Of a stretch of DNA of 64,000 nucleotides, positions 32,885 to 45,900 are shown one piece after another. Source of the DNA: Brachionus rotundiformis (lineage: Eukaryota > Rotifera > Eurotatoria > Ploima > Brachionidae). The position numbers were made by a program, and so were the translations under genes. The DNA is taken from NCBI GenBank assembly GCA_016802295.1, contig JAESIW010000122.1, forward strand, positions 124,001-188,000, in the 5' to 3' direction. The notes beneath the pieces are model-generated. The model had not been told where the DNA came from, searched no databases, and saw only the letters and a program-made list of their open reading frames with translations. The number at the start of each line of letters is the position of its first letter. Within the stretch, counting starts at the first letter, position 1.

Positions 32885-34693
32885 TTAAAATTCTTCAATT
32901 ATTGGTTTAGCTGGCTCAACTGTGTTTTCATTCGTGTCATCTTCTACTTGCTCCTCGGGGACATTTTCTTCATTTTTCTCATTTACACCTTCTTCTGGAA
33001 ATTCATCACTTTTCACCTCTGGTAAAAGTTCTTTAAGCTCGATCAGCAATTCGATCGAATCTAGACTGGCCATTTTCTTAAAATCTAGCATTTCATTTTG
33101 ACCAATTCCATACACTTTTTGCACTTGGTCTAATGAAAATAGACTAAATAAACATTTTTGCACAAATGGTATCATAACATGAGCCAAATGTGACAAAAAT
33201 TGACCAAACAACTCTCTTTCGCTTTTATCAAAATTCATCTTTTTTTGGTAATTGAACACAAAGACCGACATGTCTCTGAGAGAGTTCTTTATCTCTTTTA
33301 TGACCTTTGAATGCATGCTTAGTGGCAAACACAGCCTTATCTCATTAAAACACTGCAGCAAAGTATTCAGATAAATTGCCAATGGTTGAAAGTTAAGTAG
33401 TTTAATTGGTGGATTAATGATCGAGCTTGACGAACTCGAGTCATACAAGTCTTGTAGTCTGGACTTTTCTGCACACAGCTCTATCCAATTCAGCTTCATT
33501 AGCGATTCATTGAACTTTTCATTAGCCAAATTGACTTGGTCGTTTATCTTGGCCATGATGATGCGCTCAAAAACGGGCATCATTAGAGCCCTGAAGTCAA
33601 GACCCACTCGGCTAAACGCCAGTCCAAAATACATTGCTTGGCTAAGCAGACCATCGATTCGGGAGCCCACGCCAAGCTTCAAGTCTTTTTCCAGTATGTC
33701 CAAAAATTGCCTAATTTTACTCTGCAGCCAACAATAGAACAATTTAGACTCATTCAAATCCTTACTGCTCACCAACAGACTGGACAGCAGCTTATCCTGG
33801 TTTGGCACAGTGCTTGTCGAGCTAAAGAGGTCATCGTCCGAGAAGAGCGCCTTGTATTGGGTTATTATGTCAAAAAGATGTATGCGCAGCTCCTCTATTG
33901 TCTTGGTAACGTGACTGTATGGATCGGTATTGGGTACGCGCTGAAGCAGGCCAGTCAACCATGTGTCTCTGAGTTGTAAAAATTTGATTCTCAATTCGGA
34001 CTCGGTAAAAACCTCCAAGCGACGGACAAGACTGATGATCTTGAGACATTGGTTAAATTGAATGTTGGTCTTTAGTTGCTGTAGTAGCTGATTGAGCATT
34101 AGATTCAAAAATCTGTTCGCATCATCGGTTATTTGCTGAATAAGTGGTATGCTTGATGAGTACTTTTTGTCCAATCTTTTGACATAATTTGCCAAGTCCA
34201 AAGCTTCTTCGTAATACTCGTTGCGCACACATGTCTCCATTACTTGGCTTATCTCTAGTATTTCGAGTAATTGGTTGTGCTTTTGCAAAGTTTGATTGGT
34301 GGAGCGGCGTGACGAGTTTATGGTTTGTATATTTTTGGTAAAGCAGTCACTTTCGTGCTGAAATGGCGGAATTTTTTGTATCAATTGGTCGAGTTTTTGA
34401 TCTATGACACTAAAGTCCGAATAAATGTCCTTGGAACATTGGGCTGTGCGGATGAAAGTTTTGTAATTGGAAAATGCCAATGTTTTTATTTCTTCGTTTA
34501 TGCTTTGCTTTTGCTCGTACAAGTTACGTGGCTCGGATTGGAGACGATCTATATGGAATGAATTGAGCTCTTGTAGATAGGCAAGCGAGTCATTAATTGA
34601 ACCATTTTGTCTATTATCTCTTTGCTCGTTAAACAAAAGATTGTACAGAACCTGCTCGCCGCTGGTCACTGCGTTTGATTCGGATAGTTCCAT
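32885..34693 (-). CDS. COG8: Conserved oligomeric Golgi complex subunit 8
   Basis: A 602-residue single-exon protein, close to the human COG8 length. COG8 belongs to lobe B of the COG tether for retrograde Golgi traffic. The N-terminal Dor1 region is clear: YLQELNSFHIDRLQSEP, EEIKTLAFSNYKTFI and IPPFQHESDCF, followed by helical bundles with MTCV/YYEEALDLANYVKRL-type sequence near residues 155-172. LGVGSRIDGLLSQAMYFGLAFSRVGLDFR (about 340-370) is the best-conserved block of the family; I quote only its ends here: LGVGSRI and GLDFR. The C-terminal 50 residues are acidic and disordered. The gene has no intron, unusual among the long genes here. The ATG at 34693 opens the frame. Confidence 0.9.
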   Translation of the reverse strand: MELSESNAVTSGEQVLYNLLFNEQRDNRQNGSINDSLAYLQELNSFHIDRLQSEPRNLYEQKQSINEEIKTLAFSNYKTFIRTAQCSKDIYSDFSVIDQKLDQLIQKIPPFQHESDCFTKNIQTINSSRRSTNQTLQKHNQLLEILEISQVMETCVRNEYYEEALDLANYVKRLDKKYSSSIPLIQQITDDANRFLNLMLNQLLQQLKTNIQFNQCLKIISLVRRLEVFTESELRIKFLQLRDTWLTGLLQRVPNTDPYSHVTKTIEELRIHLFDIITQYKALFSDDDLFSSTSTVPNQDKLLSSLLVSSKDLNESKLFYCWLQSKIRQFLDILEKDLKLGVGSRIDGLLSQAMYFGLAFSRVGLDFRALMMPVFERIIMAKINDQVNLANEKFNESLMKLNWIELCAEKSRLQDLYDSSSSSSIINPPIKLLNFQPLAIYLNTLLQCFNEIRLCLPLSMHSKVIKEIKNSLRDMSVFVFNYQKKMNFDKSERELFGQFLSHLAHVMIPFVQKCLFSLFSLDQVQKVYGIGQNEMLDFKKMASLDSIELLIELKELLPEVKSDEFPEEGVNEKNEENVPEEQVEDDTNENTVEPAKPIIEEF

Positions 34694-35284
34694 TTCTGTT
34701 TAAGTTAATTGGCTTTTTGATCAATGACAAGTGTTACATATTTTAAAAAAATTATTTTTGAGCATAATTTTTAAATTATTTAAATTTTAATTTCATTTTT
34801 TTTATAAGAAAAAAGCAGATTTTAATTTACTTTTGATTAATTAAATTAATTGATAACTAAATAGCATATTATCTTGTTATATTGTATTGATTTTTTTTAT
34901 TTCATGAGTACATATTAATGAATACTTTTATTTAAAAACTAATCAAATTTTTTCAACATCTAATAATTAAATTACTTTCCTGTAGGAATTAAAATGTGTT
35001 TATTTGCGCCTTTTTATTTTGGATATATGCTACTGAAAATCTGTTAAATGCCAAAAATGATCATTACTTATTAAATTAAATTATTTTTCATATTTTTTAA
35101 TGATTCTTGTTTATTTTGATTCAAAAAGGTTATCTTTGTTATTATTTTTCTTTCATTTATTTAACAACAAAATTAACAAATTATTAATTAAATTTATTTC
35201 CGAAATTGCTTATTGATAAAAATTATTATCTTAAATATTTGAAAAAAAAATTAAGTTTATTAATATAGTTAAATTAACCTATAA
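34694..35284. other. Intergenic upstream of COG8
   Basis: AT-rich with nothing recognised. Confidence 0.5.
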
Positions 35285-35411
35285 CTCATAATTCATGACT
35301 CATGTGGTCAAGGGAATATGAAGAATGTGATTATTCACCATATTTCATAAAATTCTTTTTTAAATTTTTGAAAAAATCTATCAAAAGCGGTCACCATAAC
35401 TCTGCCGATCC
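35285..35411 (+). repeat. Degenerate fragment of the dispersed repeat
   Basis: ATGACTCATGTGGTCAAGGG...GCGGTCACCATAACTCTGCCGATCC resembles the leader and first core bases of the full element (ACATGACTCAAGTAGACCAAAAGGG...TCACCATAACTCTGCCGATCC). It stops exactly after GATCC. It sits head-to-tail about 115 bp before the full copy at 35528, like a truncated tandem unit. Confidence 0.7.
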
Positions 35412-35527
35412 ATATTTTTCCAATCAATAAAACAATCAATAAAGGATGATTTCTTTTTGAAATAAACATAAAAGTATAGAATCTAACAAAATAAAAAATT
35501 TTACTTTAAAAATATAAATAAAAGATA

Positions 35528-36168
35528 TACTGTTTATTTAGTTAAATTGGTTGAATTAATTTACATGACTCAAGTAGACCAAAAGGGTATAAATAGGATG
35601 TCATTTGCAGAAAAAATTCATTTCATTTTTTAAATTTAAAAAATTTTCAAAAAGATTTTTTATTGAAAAAATAATGGAACAAAAGCAAAAGTCACCATAA
35701 CTCTGCCGATCCGCAGGTCCCAAGCCCTGATGAAAAAAGAGGAGGGTGGTGGCAGCCACATGCACCGTATGTGTGTGTGGTCTTTCACGTAGTCTGCAGA
35801 AGAGCTGTATGGCGGGTACATAGGCCTACGGGTCTTTGTCCAAGTCTTGTCGTATGAGGGCGCCGCTGGCTTCGACCATCTCCCAGTATAGAATCCGAAA
35901 GGAGCGAGAATCTGCTGTACAGCTGACCCTCTGCAGACAGTACGTAACTTTGGAAGCCTTAAGTTAAGACTTTATCTCAATTGAAAGAGAGAAGTCGCTT
36001 GGTTTGTGGTTCCAAGCTAGTCTAAATAGTTGCCGAGTTCGCAGCCTTGTGCTCGGATGAGTGGCGCTGTTTATGATGAACGTCCCACTGGCTTCTTAGG
36101 GAAAGGTTGGCCGTCGTAACTCTGCCAAAGCCGGTCCCAAGCCCGGTTGAAACAAAGAGGAGGGTGAC
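35528..36168 (+). repeat. Dispersed repeat family, copy 3
   Basis: Nearly identical to the copy at 21432-22076, apart from a few substitutions and a small deletion in the GCAGCC...GTGCTCGGATGAG part. It has the same TATA-like leader, 5' core motif and 3' motif. No target-site duplication is clear by eye because the flanks are A/T-rich. Confidence 0.88.
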
Positions 36169-36923
36169 TTAAAAATTAATTAACAGCAACTCTTCCCTTA
36201 ATGGAAAAGACTTGGAATTCTAAAAGAAGATTTGAATATTTCTATTCAAGATTAATTAATTGCTTTGTGGTCAAAAGATCAATGTTTTGGGTTACAGTTG
36301 GTTTTTACATTTTTTTAATATTAAAAATTTTAAAATTAATTTAATTTAATTAGAATTTGAATAAAGCTTTAATCAGTATCTGGAAATGAGCACTAGCCTC
36401 CTGATTTTTTTGAAATTAAAGTTTATTTTCATTAAATTTTAAATTTTTCATACTATCTACTTCTTTGCTTCTTCTTTTATGAGGTTCAATAAGTTTTCAT
36501 TAAAAAATAAAAAAGTTATAAATATATTAAAAAAGTATATTTAGTTTATGCTTATGAAATGGAATCAAAAGATATAACAAAAAGTTAGTAGTTCATATGG
36601 TAGCTAGAAGGTGTGATAGAGCTATTATAGGAAACATCACTAAACAATTAGTAGAGAGATGCCAAGACTTGGGCTTTAACATAACCATACCACAACTTTG
36701 CCATTAATTTACAAATCCAAGCATCTGCATAAATAGATTATAAACATTAATAACTTAATAAATAAATTATTTACATAATATTTATTTAAAGAAAATTTCT
36801 TAATTAGATAAAAAATTTACACCATATAAAAAGGCTTCTACTTATATAAAAAAGAAAAAAAACAAAATAAAAAATCAAAATCTAAAATTGATTTATAAAA
36901 AATTTTAATACAAAAGAAAAAAT
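36169..36923. other. Intergenic downstream of EP400
   Basis: AT-rich with no gene recognised. Confidence 0.5.
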
Positions 36924-39900
36924 TTATTTATTCTCATTGTGACTATTTGAGGTGTTTTGTGAGTCATTTTGACTTGACATATTTGACTCATTATTATTGT
37001 TTGAACCAGCGATTACAGCTGGTTCCGAATTGTTCGAATTGTCATTCGATCCACTTACATTTGTTCCAGAGTTGGACGACGACGCCTGAATTAACTGTAT
37101 TGGCGATGCATTCAAAGAATTCAAAGACTGAATGTTAATACTTAAATTGTTCTGATTGCCAAGCTGTCTCAACACCTGTGATAAAGAGGAATTTATTGGA
37201 ATGGCTTGTGGTATGCCGGAGGCGTTCACTCCGCCAGATGTGGTTATTATGGAAAAGTTTGGCGTTTGGTTCGAACCAGCGAGCAGTGTTTTGACAGTGG
37301 TCGGTGTTGAACTCGACTTTTGACCACTGTTGGTGCTTGTTTTAAGCGTTGGTATGGTGGCACCGGTGTTCATTGTCACTGATGCTAATTTTTTTATATA
37401 AAAAAAAAATAAGAAAATTAAATACGATATGAGAAATTACAAAATTTCTAAAATAGATACCCATATACCGTAAATTCTCATACCGTTTAATAAAATAAAA
37501 ATATATTTTTTTTTTAATTAAATTAAATTAGCTTTATTTAAACAAAATAACAACTTAAAATAATAACAAATAATAACAAAATTGTTTGTTTATATAATAT
37601 TCGGATTATTTTCTTTTTCTTTGACCGGGACTACTAGCACTTTGACTAGTTTTATTTAAGCTTAGCTCAATGTATTCTTAAAAAGGTAAAAAAAGAAAAA
37701 AATTTTTTGTTTAGTGTTTATATATGGAGAATTTACGGTTTAATGAGGACAATTGGATTTAATTAAAAAGCAAAGAAAAATAATTTTAAAAACTAACTCG
37801 TTTGATTGGAATTTTGAGTGGACTGTTTGGCAGTTTGCTGCTGAAAAGCTTGCTGGAATTGAATGGGCGTTGGGTTGGTGGTGGAGCCTGATGAAACAGA
37901 TGATGTATTCAGTGGGGTTGTTTTGGTAAGTCTTTGGCCCGAGTTGGCCTGCACTATTTGAATATTTCCGCGGTTGATTACCTGAACTTTTTGCTGCAGG
38001 CTGGAAATATTTGTCGATGAGCCAACTTTGCGAATAGTGGTCTGTGGCTGACCGGTGCTCGTGTTCATCACTATATTCGGCTGCTGAATAACTAACTGAC
38101 TGTTTTGACTACTCTGACCAGATGAGTTGGTCATCAATTGAAATTGACGGAACTGTGACTGGTTGCTCATTATAATACCTTTAAAAATTAGTCAAAATAA
38201 ACGTAAAGCTAGTTTTTCATAGTTTAATTATTCAATTAAGGCAAACTGATATTTTATTAAATTTTTAATTATTATATAACAATTATTAACCAAAACAACT
38301 TTTTAATCGATTAAATTTTTGATTATTTAAATGACAAAATAAACTTAACATTTTTTCAATTTTAGAAAAATTTGTTTTAAGCTCTCTAAATAACTCTCTA
38401 CAATTAAATTTGACTTATTTGTATCAAATATTTTAATAGATCTAACTAATAAATAGATATTGTCAGCAAAAAGGATAATACATGCTTCCAACTTCTAATT
38501 GCTTATTTGGTAAAAAAGTTGGTAAAAAAAAAATAAAATTTTTTTTCTATTTCTTCTTTATTATGACCAGGAAAATCGACTAAAAATTTTGTTACCTTGT
38601 TTTTGTTGATTTGTTAGAGACACATTGTTTATGGGCTTTATTAGAGTGGTTATTGGCTGTCCAGTCGAGCTTTGCTGACGATTGACAATATTTTGCACTG
38701 TATTGGTATTTGTGTTTGAGTTGGCCGATTGTACACTAATTACTTGTTGACCAGATTGATTACTCTGGACACTAGAGGTGACTTGTCCACTATTGGTATT
38801 GGTAGTGCTTTGTTTGACTTCGTCTTGTTTGACCACTTGAGAATTTTGTTGCATTTGTTGTTGTTGTTGTTGTTGAATTTGCTGGATAGTTTGTTGAACA
38901 GTAGGCTTTGGTGTGTTGCCATGAATATTTTGTCTAATTAAAATGGAAGTGGTTGGATTAGGCCTTTGGACAGATTGTGCATTTTGTTGTTGAGAGCTAG
39001 ATTGTGGAACAATGACCGAACTTTGGGAAGAAGTTGTTGTGTTTGTTGGCTTTTGGGTAGCGGTCAATTGTTGCTGTATTTGCTTATTTATCTTTTGTTG
39101 CTGAATCAGCTGCTTTGTCTGATTACTGACTTGACTTGGTGATTGAGATGGCGGCTGAGCAGAGCTTGCCTGTGCAGCTGCAGCGGCTGCCGTTATCCCA
39201 GCTACAGTTGTTTTCTTTCTCAACTCGTTCAAGCTGGCATTTTTGCTGCCTTGATTGGAATAAAATCTAATCGCCTGCTGTCCACTACTCGACTGCTGCA
39301 ATTGTTGATTATTGATTATTGAGGAAATGGTCTGCGAGCCTGAACCAGTGCTTGATATTGGCACAGCGATTGTGATCTGTTGCTGCTGTTGGTGCTGCTG
39401 TTGTTGCTGCTGATTAGCAGCTGGTGTAGCCGGACTGGTCGATTGTACCAACGATCTAAGACTGGACTGATTTTGAGCTTGTTGATTTTGGTAAAAAATG
39501 GTCTGGTTTTGTTGGTTTTGGATAATGGCCGATATGGATTGAGGCTTTTGCAAATGTTGTTGAACAGTTTGAGGCTGATTTGGTGTCATTGGCGACGCTT
39601 GTTGTTGTTTGGGCTTTTCGGATGATTGTTGAGCGACAGCGGCGACCGAAGCGGCCAATTGTGCCGCCAGTTCTGACGTAGCTCTCTTTTGTTGTTGCAA
39701 ATGGCTCAAAATGGTCTGGTTCTTTTGCGCAGTCGATGCTGGCGATGCGATTTGATTTTGCTTGGCAATCGACTGAGTTTGACTAGGGCTTGTTGGCACT
39801 TGGGTTGGCACTGGACTCGTCACTACCAAGCTAGCTTGTTTGGCTTGCTTTTCTTTAAGTATTTTCATATCAAACATGTATTTTGGCGTTTTAAAGCCAA

Positions 39901-42900
39901 TAGACTCAGCACTTAAGTTGGTGTTTTGATTGTTGGTTTGCTTGATGGCCGTGAGTACTGCATTGGTAGCGTTTGTTACAAAACTGGACACAATGGGAGT
40001 TTGTGGAAGACTCGAGTTGAATCTGGAGAGCAAATTTTGCTGATTCAGCTGCTGAATTGGAGTTAATGGTTGTTGTAGGCTATAGGCTGTGAATTGGGTG
40101 GGCTGCTGAGCGCTGAATAAGGAAAATTGAGACTGGTGTCTTTTTTTGCTTATTTGGTTTATCTTATCAAATCGTCTGTTTTGGTTCTGTACCAATTGTT
40201 TGTAATTGTCCTGCAAATAGAGTTGATTGGTGCGAAGAGTTTTTGTTTTGGTAATGTTCAACACAGCTGGTTTATTTGGTGTTTTTACTTTGTTGCCAGT
40301 TTGCTCGGCTTGGAGCATTTGTTGCTTTTTGTTCTGGATTTCGGTAAGACAAAGCTCTTCACGTTTCAGAATAACATTTTCGAACCGCTTTTTGCATTCT
40401 TGTGGACTACGATACTGTTTGGAAAAGCCCGAACTGACCATATCGCTTACTAAGTCCCAATTTACTTGATGGCTTGGCGCTATGGCTTGCAAATTTAGCG
40501 GAAGCTCTAGAATTACTTGTAGGGTCTAAATTAAAAGATAATACTCAAATTTTAAATTAAAAATTTGTTTATTTTATTTACAAAAATAATGTTAAAGTCA
40601 TCGTTTGGCAACCAATCGTCTTTGCCACTGAATTCGGACTGTATTGGCAAAGTGGATTTAACAATGTCCATTTTAAATGTTGGCCAGCCTTTTAGCTTTT
40701 GCATTTTGATATCACGTCTTAGCTTGACCAAAGTGGTGTTGGTCTTGTCAAACAACGGCCTTGGTATAATGATGTTTTCAAGTGATTTAATTGAAGACTT
40801 GCCAGTCGATTGGTTCGATTGAGCTGTCAGTTGAGAACTTGTTTGGTTAATGCTTTGTATGTTTTGTAAATTTTGGTGCTTTTGCTTGGATGGCGAAGTA
40901 GAATCAATTTTAAGGCGCTTATCGCCTCGTTTTGAGTAGGCGACAGGTGGCAGAAGCTCATCTGGAATCGGCTCGCTATCGTAGAGATAATTGCATGCGT
41001 CATAGGTGTCTATGTACACGTCTCTGTCATTCGTTGGTGGTGTTAGTGGACACCAAAGCTTTAAATCGACATAATTTTTTTTAAGTTGTATTTTCAAATA
41101 GATGGTTTTATGGAAAATTATTTATTATTATTTTTGGTAAAGACAGAAAATGCTTGCCAAATAATGTCATTGTAAGAAATTTTTATTAATTAAATTAAGT
41201 AAAAATTGAAAAATTTTATTTTATTTATGGCTAAAGAATAATAGGAATACTTCATTTTGCTCAATTTTATTTTTCCTTAAAAAATCCTTATCTAATTTTA
41301 ATTGAGTTTTAAATTTAGATAAAAATTTCAAAAAAATAAGTAACATAATTAACTTAAGACTAATGGATTAATTTTTTGAATCAATAATTAATTAAGATTG
41401 GCATATTAGACAAGTGACCAAGATTTCTAAGTTATAACAAGATACATTTATTTGGCAATCTTACAGCAAATTGAAGTTTTTTATTATCCACTAATGATAA
41501 TTGGCAAAAAAGGTTCCAATTAGGTTTTTTTTTTTAAATTTCAATTCAATCACACATCTTTATGTCCAGAAAATCATGCTAAGCCATTAGCTAACATAGA
41601 TCAAATATTGACCATCAAAATATTTTACAGCTAAAAATATTTAAAGCCATTTTTATCAATTAATTGTTAAGCATTCACATTTAATGTTTACCATAAAGAA
41701 TTTTTGGCCAAAAAATGTCTTAACTTAACCAATTTTTTTCAATACAGTTTAGTGGTACAATAAAGAAAAAAATTCAATATATTTTTTTGACCATAATCTT
41801 CAATTTGCCATAACGCTATAAAAATGTAAGCAATTTTTAATTTAAAGATAAATAATTATTATCAAAATTGTATGCAAAATACTAGATTTTTAAAAAATAT
41901 ATTCTTACTGGTATCTGATCGGAGTAATCATTGACCCAAATCTGAAAAAAAATAATTATTTAAACAGTGACTTTGCATAAAGTGGGAAAATGGGAAATAA
42001 AGCCAATTTATTAGACCCGATGACGACTGAGAAAAAAAACCAAATGGTAAAGAACTTAGATTCAAGGCTGAGTGCATTTGAAATAGATAAAATTGGACTG
42101 AGCGTATAACCAGATAAAAAGCCCTGAATCCTTAGACATAGTCATCATCAAAGTCACATTGGCTTACTCGATATTTTCTCAGAATATGCATCATCCTTGA
42201 ATCTTTAAGTTCAGGATAGGGTCGTCACTCTCAATTAGCTAATTAAGAATAAATAATATTTATATATATATATATATTTTTTTTTTTTATTTAATGGATA
42301 AATTTTATTGACAAATGTTTGTATAGAATGCGAAAAAAAAAACACATAAATGTGGACACCAAAACAAAATAAACCAAAAAAAAAAAAACAAAAAGAATAT
42401 AATTTCTATAAGAGCCTAGATAAGAGAGATTCACTGTTATCTTAACACCTACTAGAATCGTGTCCTGACCAGTTAGATCCAGCATTATTAACTATGTACA
42501 AACGAAATGTTATTTAGATTGACTAGACGAATTTGAAGAGGAAGGCGATGGACTAAGACATGTCGAGGACAAAGCCGAGCTCGGCTTTTGCATGTGAACA
42601 TTCGGAACTGTCCGAAATATCAATTTATTTGGACTGGTGACTGGCACATTAATAACATTGGCACTCTTGAGTATAATTTGTTGATTTGATTGGGATCTAT
42701 TGAGTGTGGTTGTTGGTATGTTAAAAATGCTTTTGATGGGCATACTTGGCCTAGTGATGATTGTCTTGAGGACAGGCTTTGGAGCCGATTGAACAGGATT
42801 GGGCGACAATGTGAGTACTTTGGGCTTTTCGGTAGGTATTGGCTTGCATAAAGGTTCGTTGATATCAGTCGGAGATTCGTCAGGCTTTGATTTGGGTTTA

Positions 42901-45900
42901 CGGCCGCGCCTAGACGCTTTTTTTGTCTCAATAACTTGATCTCTAACTGGACTTAAGGCCTTACTCTCAACCTCTTTTTCCTTAACTACCTTTTCTTTCT
43001 TATCTTTCTTAGTCGTCGGTTTAGGTTTAGGGTCAGATAATTTTTGTTTTATTTCACATGACACAGGCTTGCTTCTAGCCGGCCTGGTCGATTTTCTAAC
43101 CTCTGTTTTTGTGTATGTGTACATCAGGTCCTCTTCTTCTTGTTCGGCTTTGCGTTCCTCCTCTTCCTTGAGCTGCTTTAGCCGATTTAGCTCCCAATTT
43201 TTCTTCACCTGTTCTATGTCCGGCTCGGCGTCGTTTTCAATTTGCACTTCGCCAGTCGATTCCAGATATTTGAGCGCATAGCGCTCAATTGGTTTAAGCT
43301 TTAATTAAAAACAATTAATTCACATGGTTGATTGGTAAAAATTTATCAATAAATAATTAGTAATAGCACATTTTTTTCTAAAAAATAATCTAACTGATAG
43401 TTTATTTCTTTTAAATCCAAAAATGGTAATGCGATATGGTTCTGTTTTAATTGATGTATTATTATAAGCATACTGGTCAGGTATGTCTATCTTAAAGTAC
43501 ATCAAAACCACATAAATTAAAAATAGACTAAGTCATATATTAAAAGAAAAAATTTTAATGCAAAATCAATATACGCACCATCATTCAGCAAATTCTACAA
43601 CAGCAACTTTTAAGGGGTTGTGAAGTTGGTTTCAATTCAGAAAAATTTGAATAACTTTTTTGCTAAAAGAGATAATTTAGTTCTATAAAATGCTCAATTA
43701 TAAGCAAATTTGCTTAAATCAGTAAAATAAGTCTGCAAAATACTCTGCAACATTATGCATTTTGCACGCCATTAAAAAGTATTCAAATCAATTGTGCACT
43801 TACTTTGCAGAGTTTTTTCAGACATATATTTTCAGATTAAGCAAAGTTGCTTAAACATTAAGCATTTTACAGAACTTAATTATTCCTTATAGTAAAAAAG
43901 TTATTCAAATTTTTCTGAACTGAAACGATCGAATTGAAAAGAACTTCACAGCCCGAACTTTTAAAGAGAGATAATCATTCTATTCAAGTTTGTAATAACC
44001 TTTTTCTCACAACACCTTCAGATTAAAATCTCATTCAATGGTAACAAGAGCTTAATTCCTCAAATATGTAGAAAATTAAATTTATTTATAAAATTGATCG
44101 ACTAAAATTTTATCAATTTGAAAGCAGAATAAGAAGGAGCAGAAGTAGATTGAGATTAACCATTAAAGCTATTCAAGATAGAGTCAACATGTAGCCTTGT
44201 AATGGCGCCGCATTTCCACAAATAGAAGTATCCAAAAATAGAAGAAGCTGCTGGTATTTCAATCAGAAATCATCCTTTATTCGAATTATTTATTTACAAA
44301 AAATGTGCCTTTAGTTTTTAAAAGAAAATTGATCAATCATGTCTAAGCCAAAAAAATGAATTAGAAGTATTTATTTAATTTGAATAAAAAGTTTTCGAAT
44401 TGATGACCGAACCTTCTTATATTTGATGAAGTTCATTTGACTTTGAGAGGCATGGACTATGAAATGCAATTGCTGAAAATGGGCTTGAACAAACTAAGTG
44501 AAAAGCTCTCGCTCGTGAAGAGACTTGATAGAAATGTACAAACTAGCAAGTGATTTGTAAAATGCTAAACAAACAGAAGACCCTTCATCTATGAAGAGAA
44601 ATGAGCAAAATTAAGAGTCAATGTGTACAGAGCGAGAGCTTTATTTTCAGACTGAGAAACGATTTCACAAGTGCAACGACATCCTAACATCCTATCGTTT
44701 TTTCTTTGTTTTTTCTTAAACTGGTCCCTCAGCGGAACAGATTGCCTGACAGTATTGTAAAATCTACATTCAGTCCAGTGAACTCGTCTTAGAGTGTTAA
44801 AGCAAGAGCTACTAGCTAACTAAGATAAATTCTTCATCATAAAAATATACTAATGTTAATAACAAAAATTCAACTTTTAACTTAACACTAGAAAGCCCGA
44901 CCAAAAAATAACAAAAATTTAAAAACTAATTTTTAAAAAAACTATCATAGAATAGCAACATTTTTTTTTGATATTCAATAAAGTCTCCATAAATCTATAA
45001 AATAAAATACTGAATATTAAATTCTGTTTCTGCATTCAAAAGATATTGAGATTTGAAATTAAAAAAAATGGGTCTAAAAAACCCGCCGGGTCTTCTAGTG
45101 TTAATCTAATTTTGTAAAAACCTAAAAACTTTTCAAACTAGAGGGTTTAAACGAAGGCTTGCGTCATTCGATGGAATCCTGGGGTCTTTCCCTCAATTAT
45201 ATATTTAATAACAAATAAAAATAAATAAAAAAAAAATAGATTATTTAATTTTCACTAATAATTGAGAAAAAAAATGATTCATGAAATAAAAATCTTGTCA
45301 TTTAATAGTTCTGTTAAAATCACTAGTAAGTAAAAATGGTTGATAATTATTTATTAAGAGATAAGATAAGATAATATTAGAAAATATATCTACCTCTGTT
45401 TCGATGAATTTAAATTCTGTCTGCAGTTTGGCCATGTCGTCGGTCTCAGTCGAGTTGTCGTTTTCGTCAAACTCTTCAATACCGGCCTTGACCTCTTCCC
45501 TGAGATTTTTGGCCGCGTTCACGTCACTCTCGTCCTCGACCATGCACAACGCCTCTTCAAAATTAGAATCTGGCTGCTCGGCACCGGTTTGCGCCTCCAT
45601 GGCGTCGATGTCGTGCACTCCACTCTCCTGACTCTCCTCAAACAGTTCGGTAATGTTACTTTTTCTGAGAAAAGCGGTCGTAAAGCATCCGCCCTCGATG
45701 GCCATCTGGCTAAGTAGTCTCTTTTGATCGGCCTTTTTCAATATGTTCTCCTCGACTGTTTTCTCACTAATCAATCGGTATATGTGAACATCTCTTGTCT
45801 GGCCTATGCGATGGCATCTGTCCTGGGCCTGTGCGTCCATTGTCGGATTCCAGTCCGAATCGTAGAACACAACGGTGTCGGCGCCTGTCAAATTAACGCC

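Noticed and set aside
42291..42485. 64-codon minus frame with hydrophobic helix in the EP400 intron.
   Set aside because: The hydrophobic part is encoded by A/T runs next to a TA microsatellite, and no splice sites tie it to the gene.
38561..43247. Several separate Gln-rich or Ser-rich proteins on the minus strand.
   Set aside because: Splice phases and EP400-specific segments (LKPIERYAL, LWCPLTPP, SANT) show that they are exons of one gene.
44150..44660. Possible transposase fragment and a short inverted repeat (AAAGCTCTCGCTC) in the EP400 intron.
   Set aside because: The inverted match is only about 13 bp and the coding-like reading breaks at once, so it is too weak to call.
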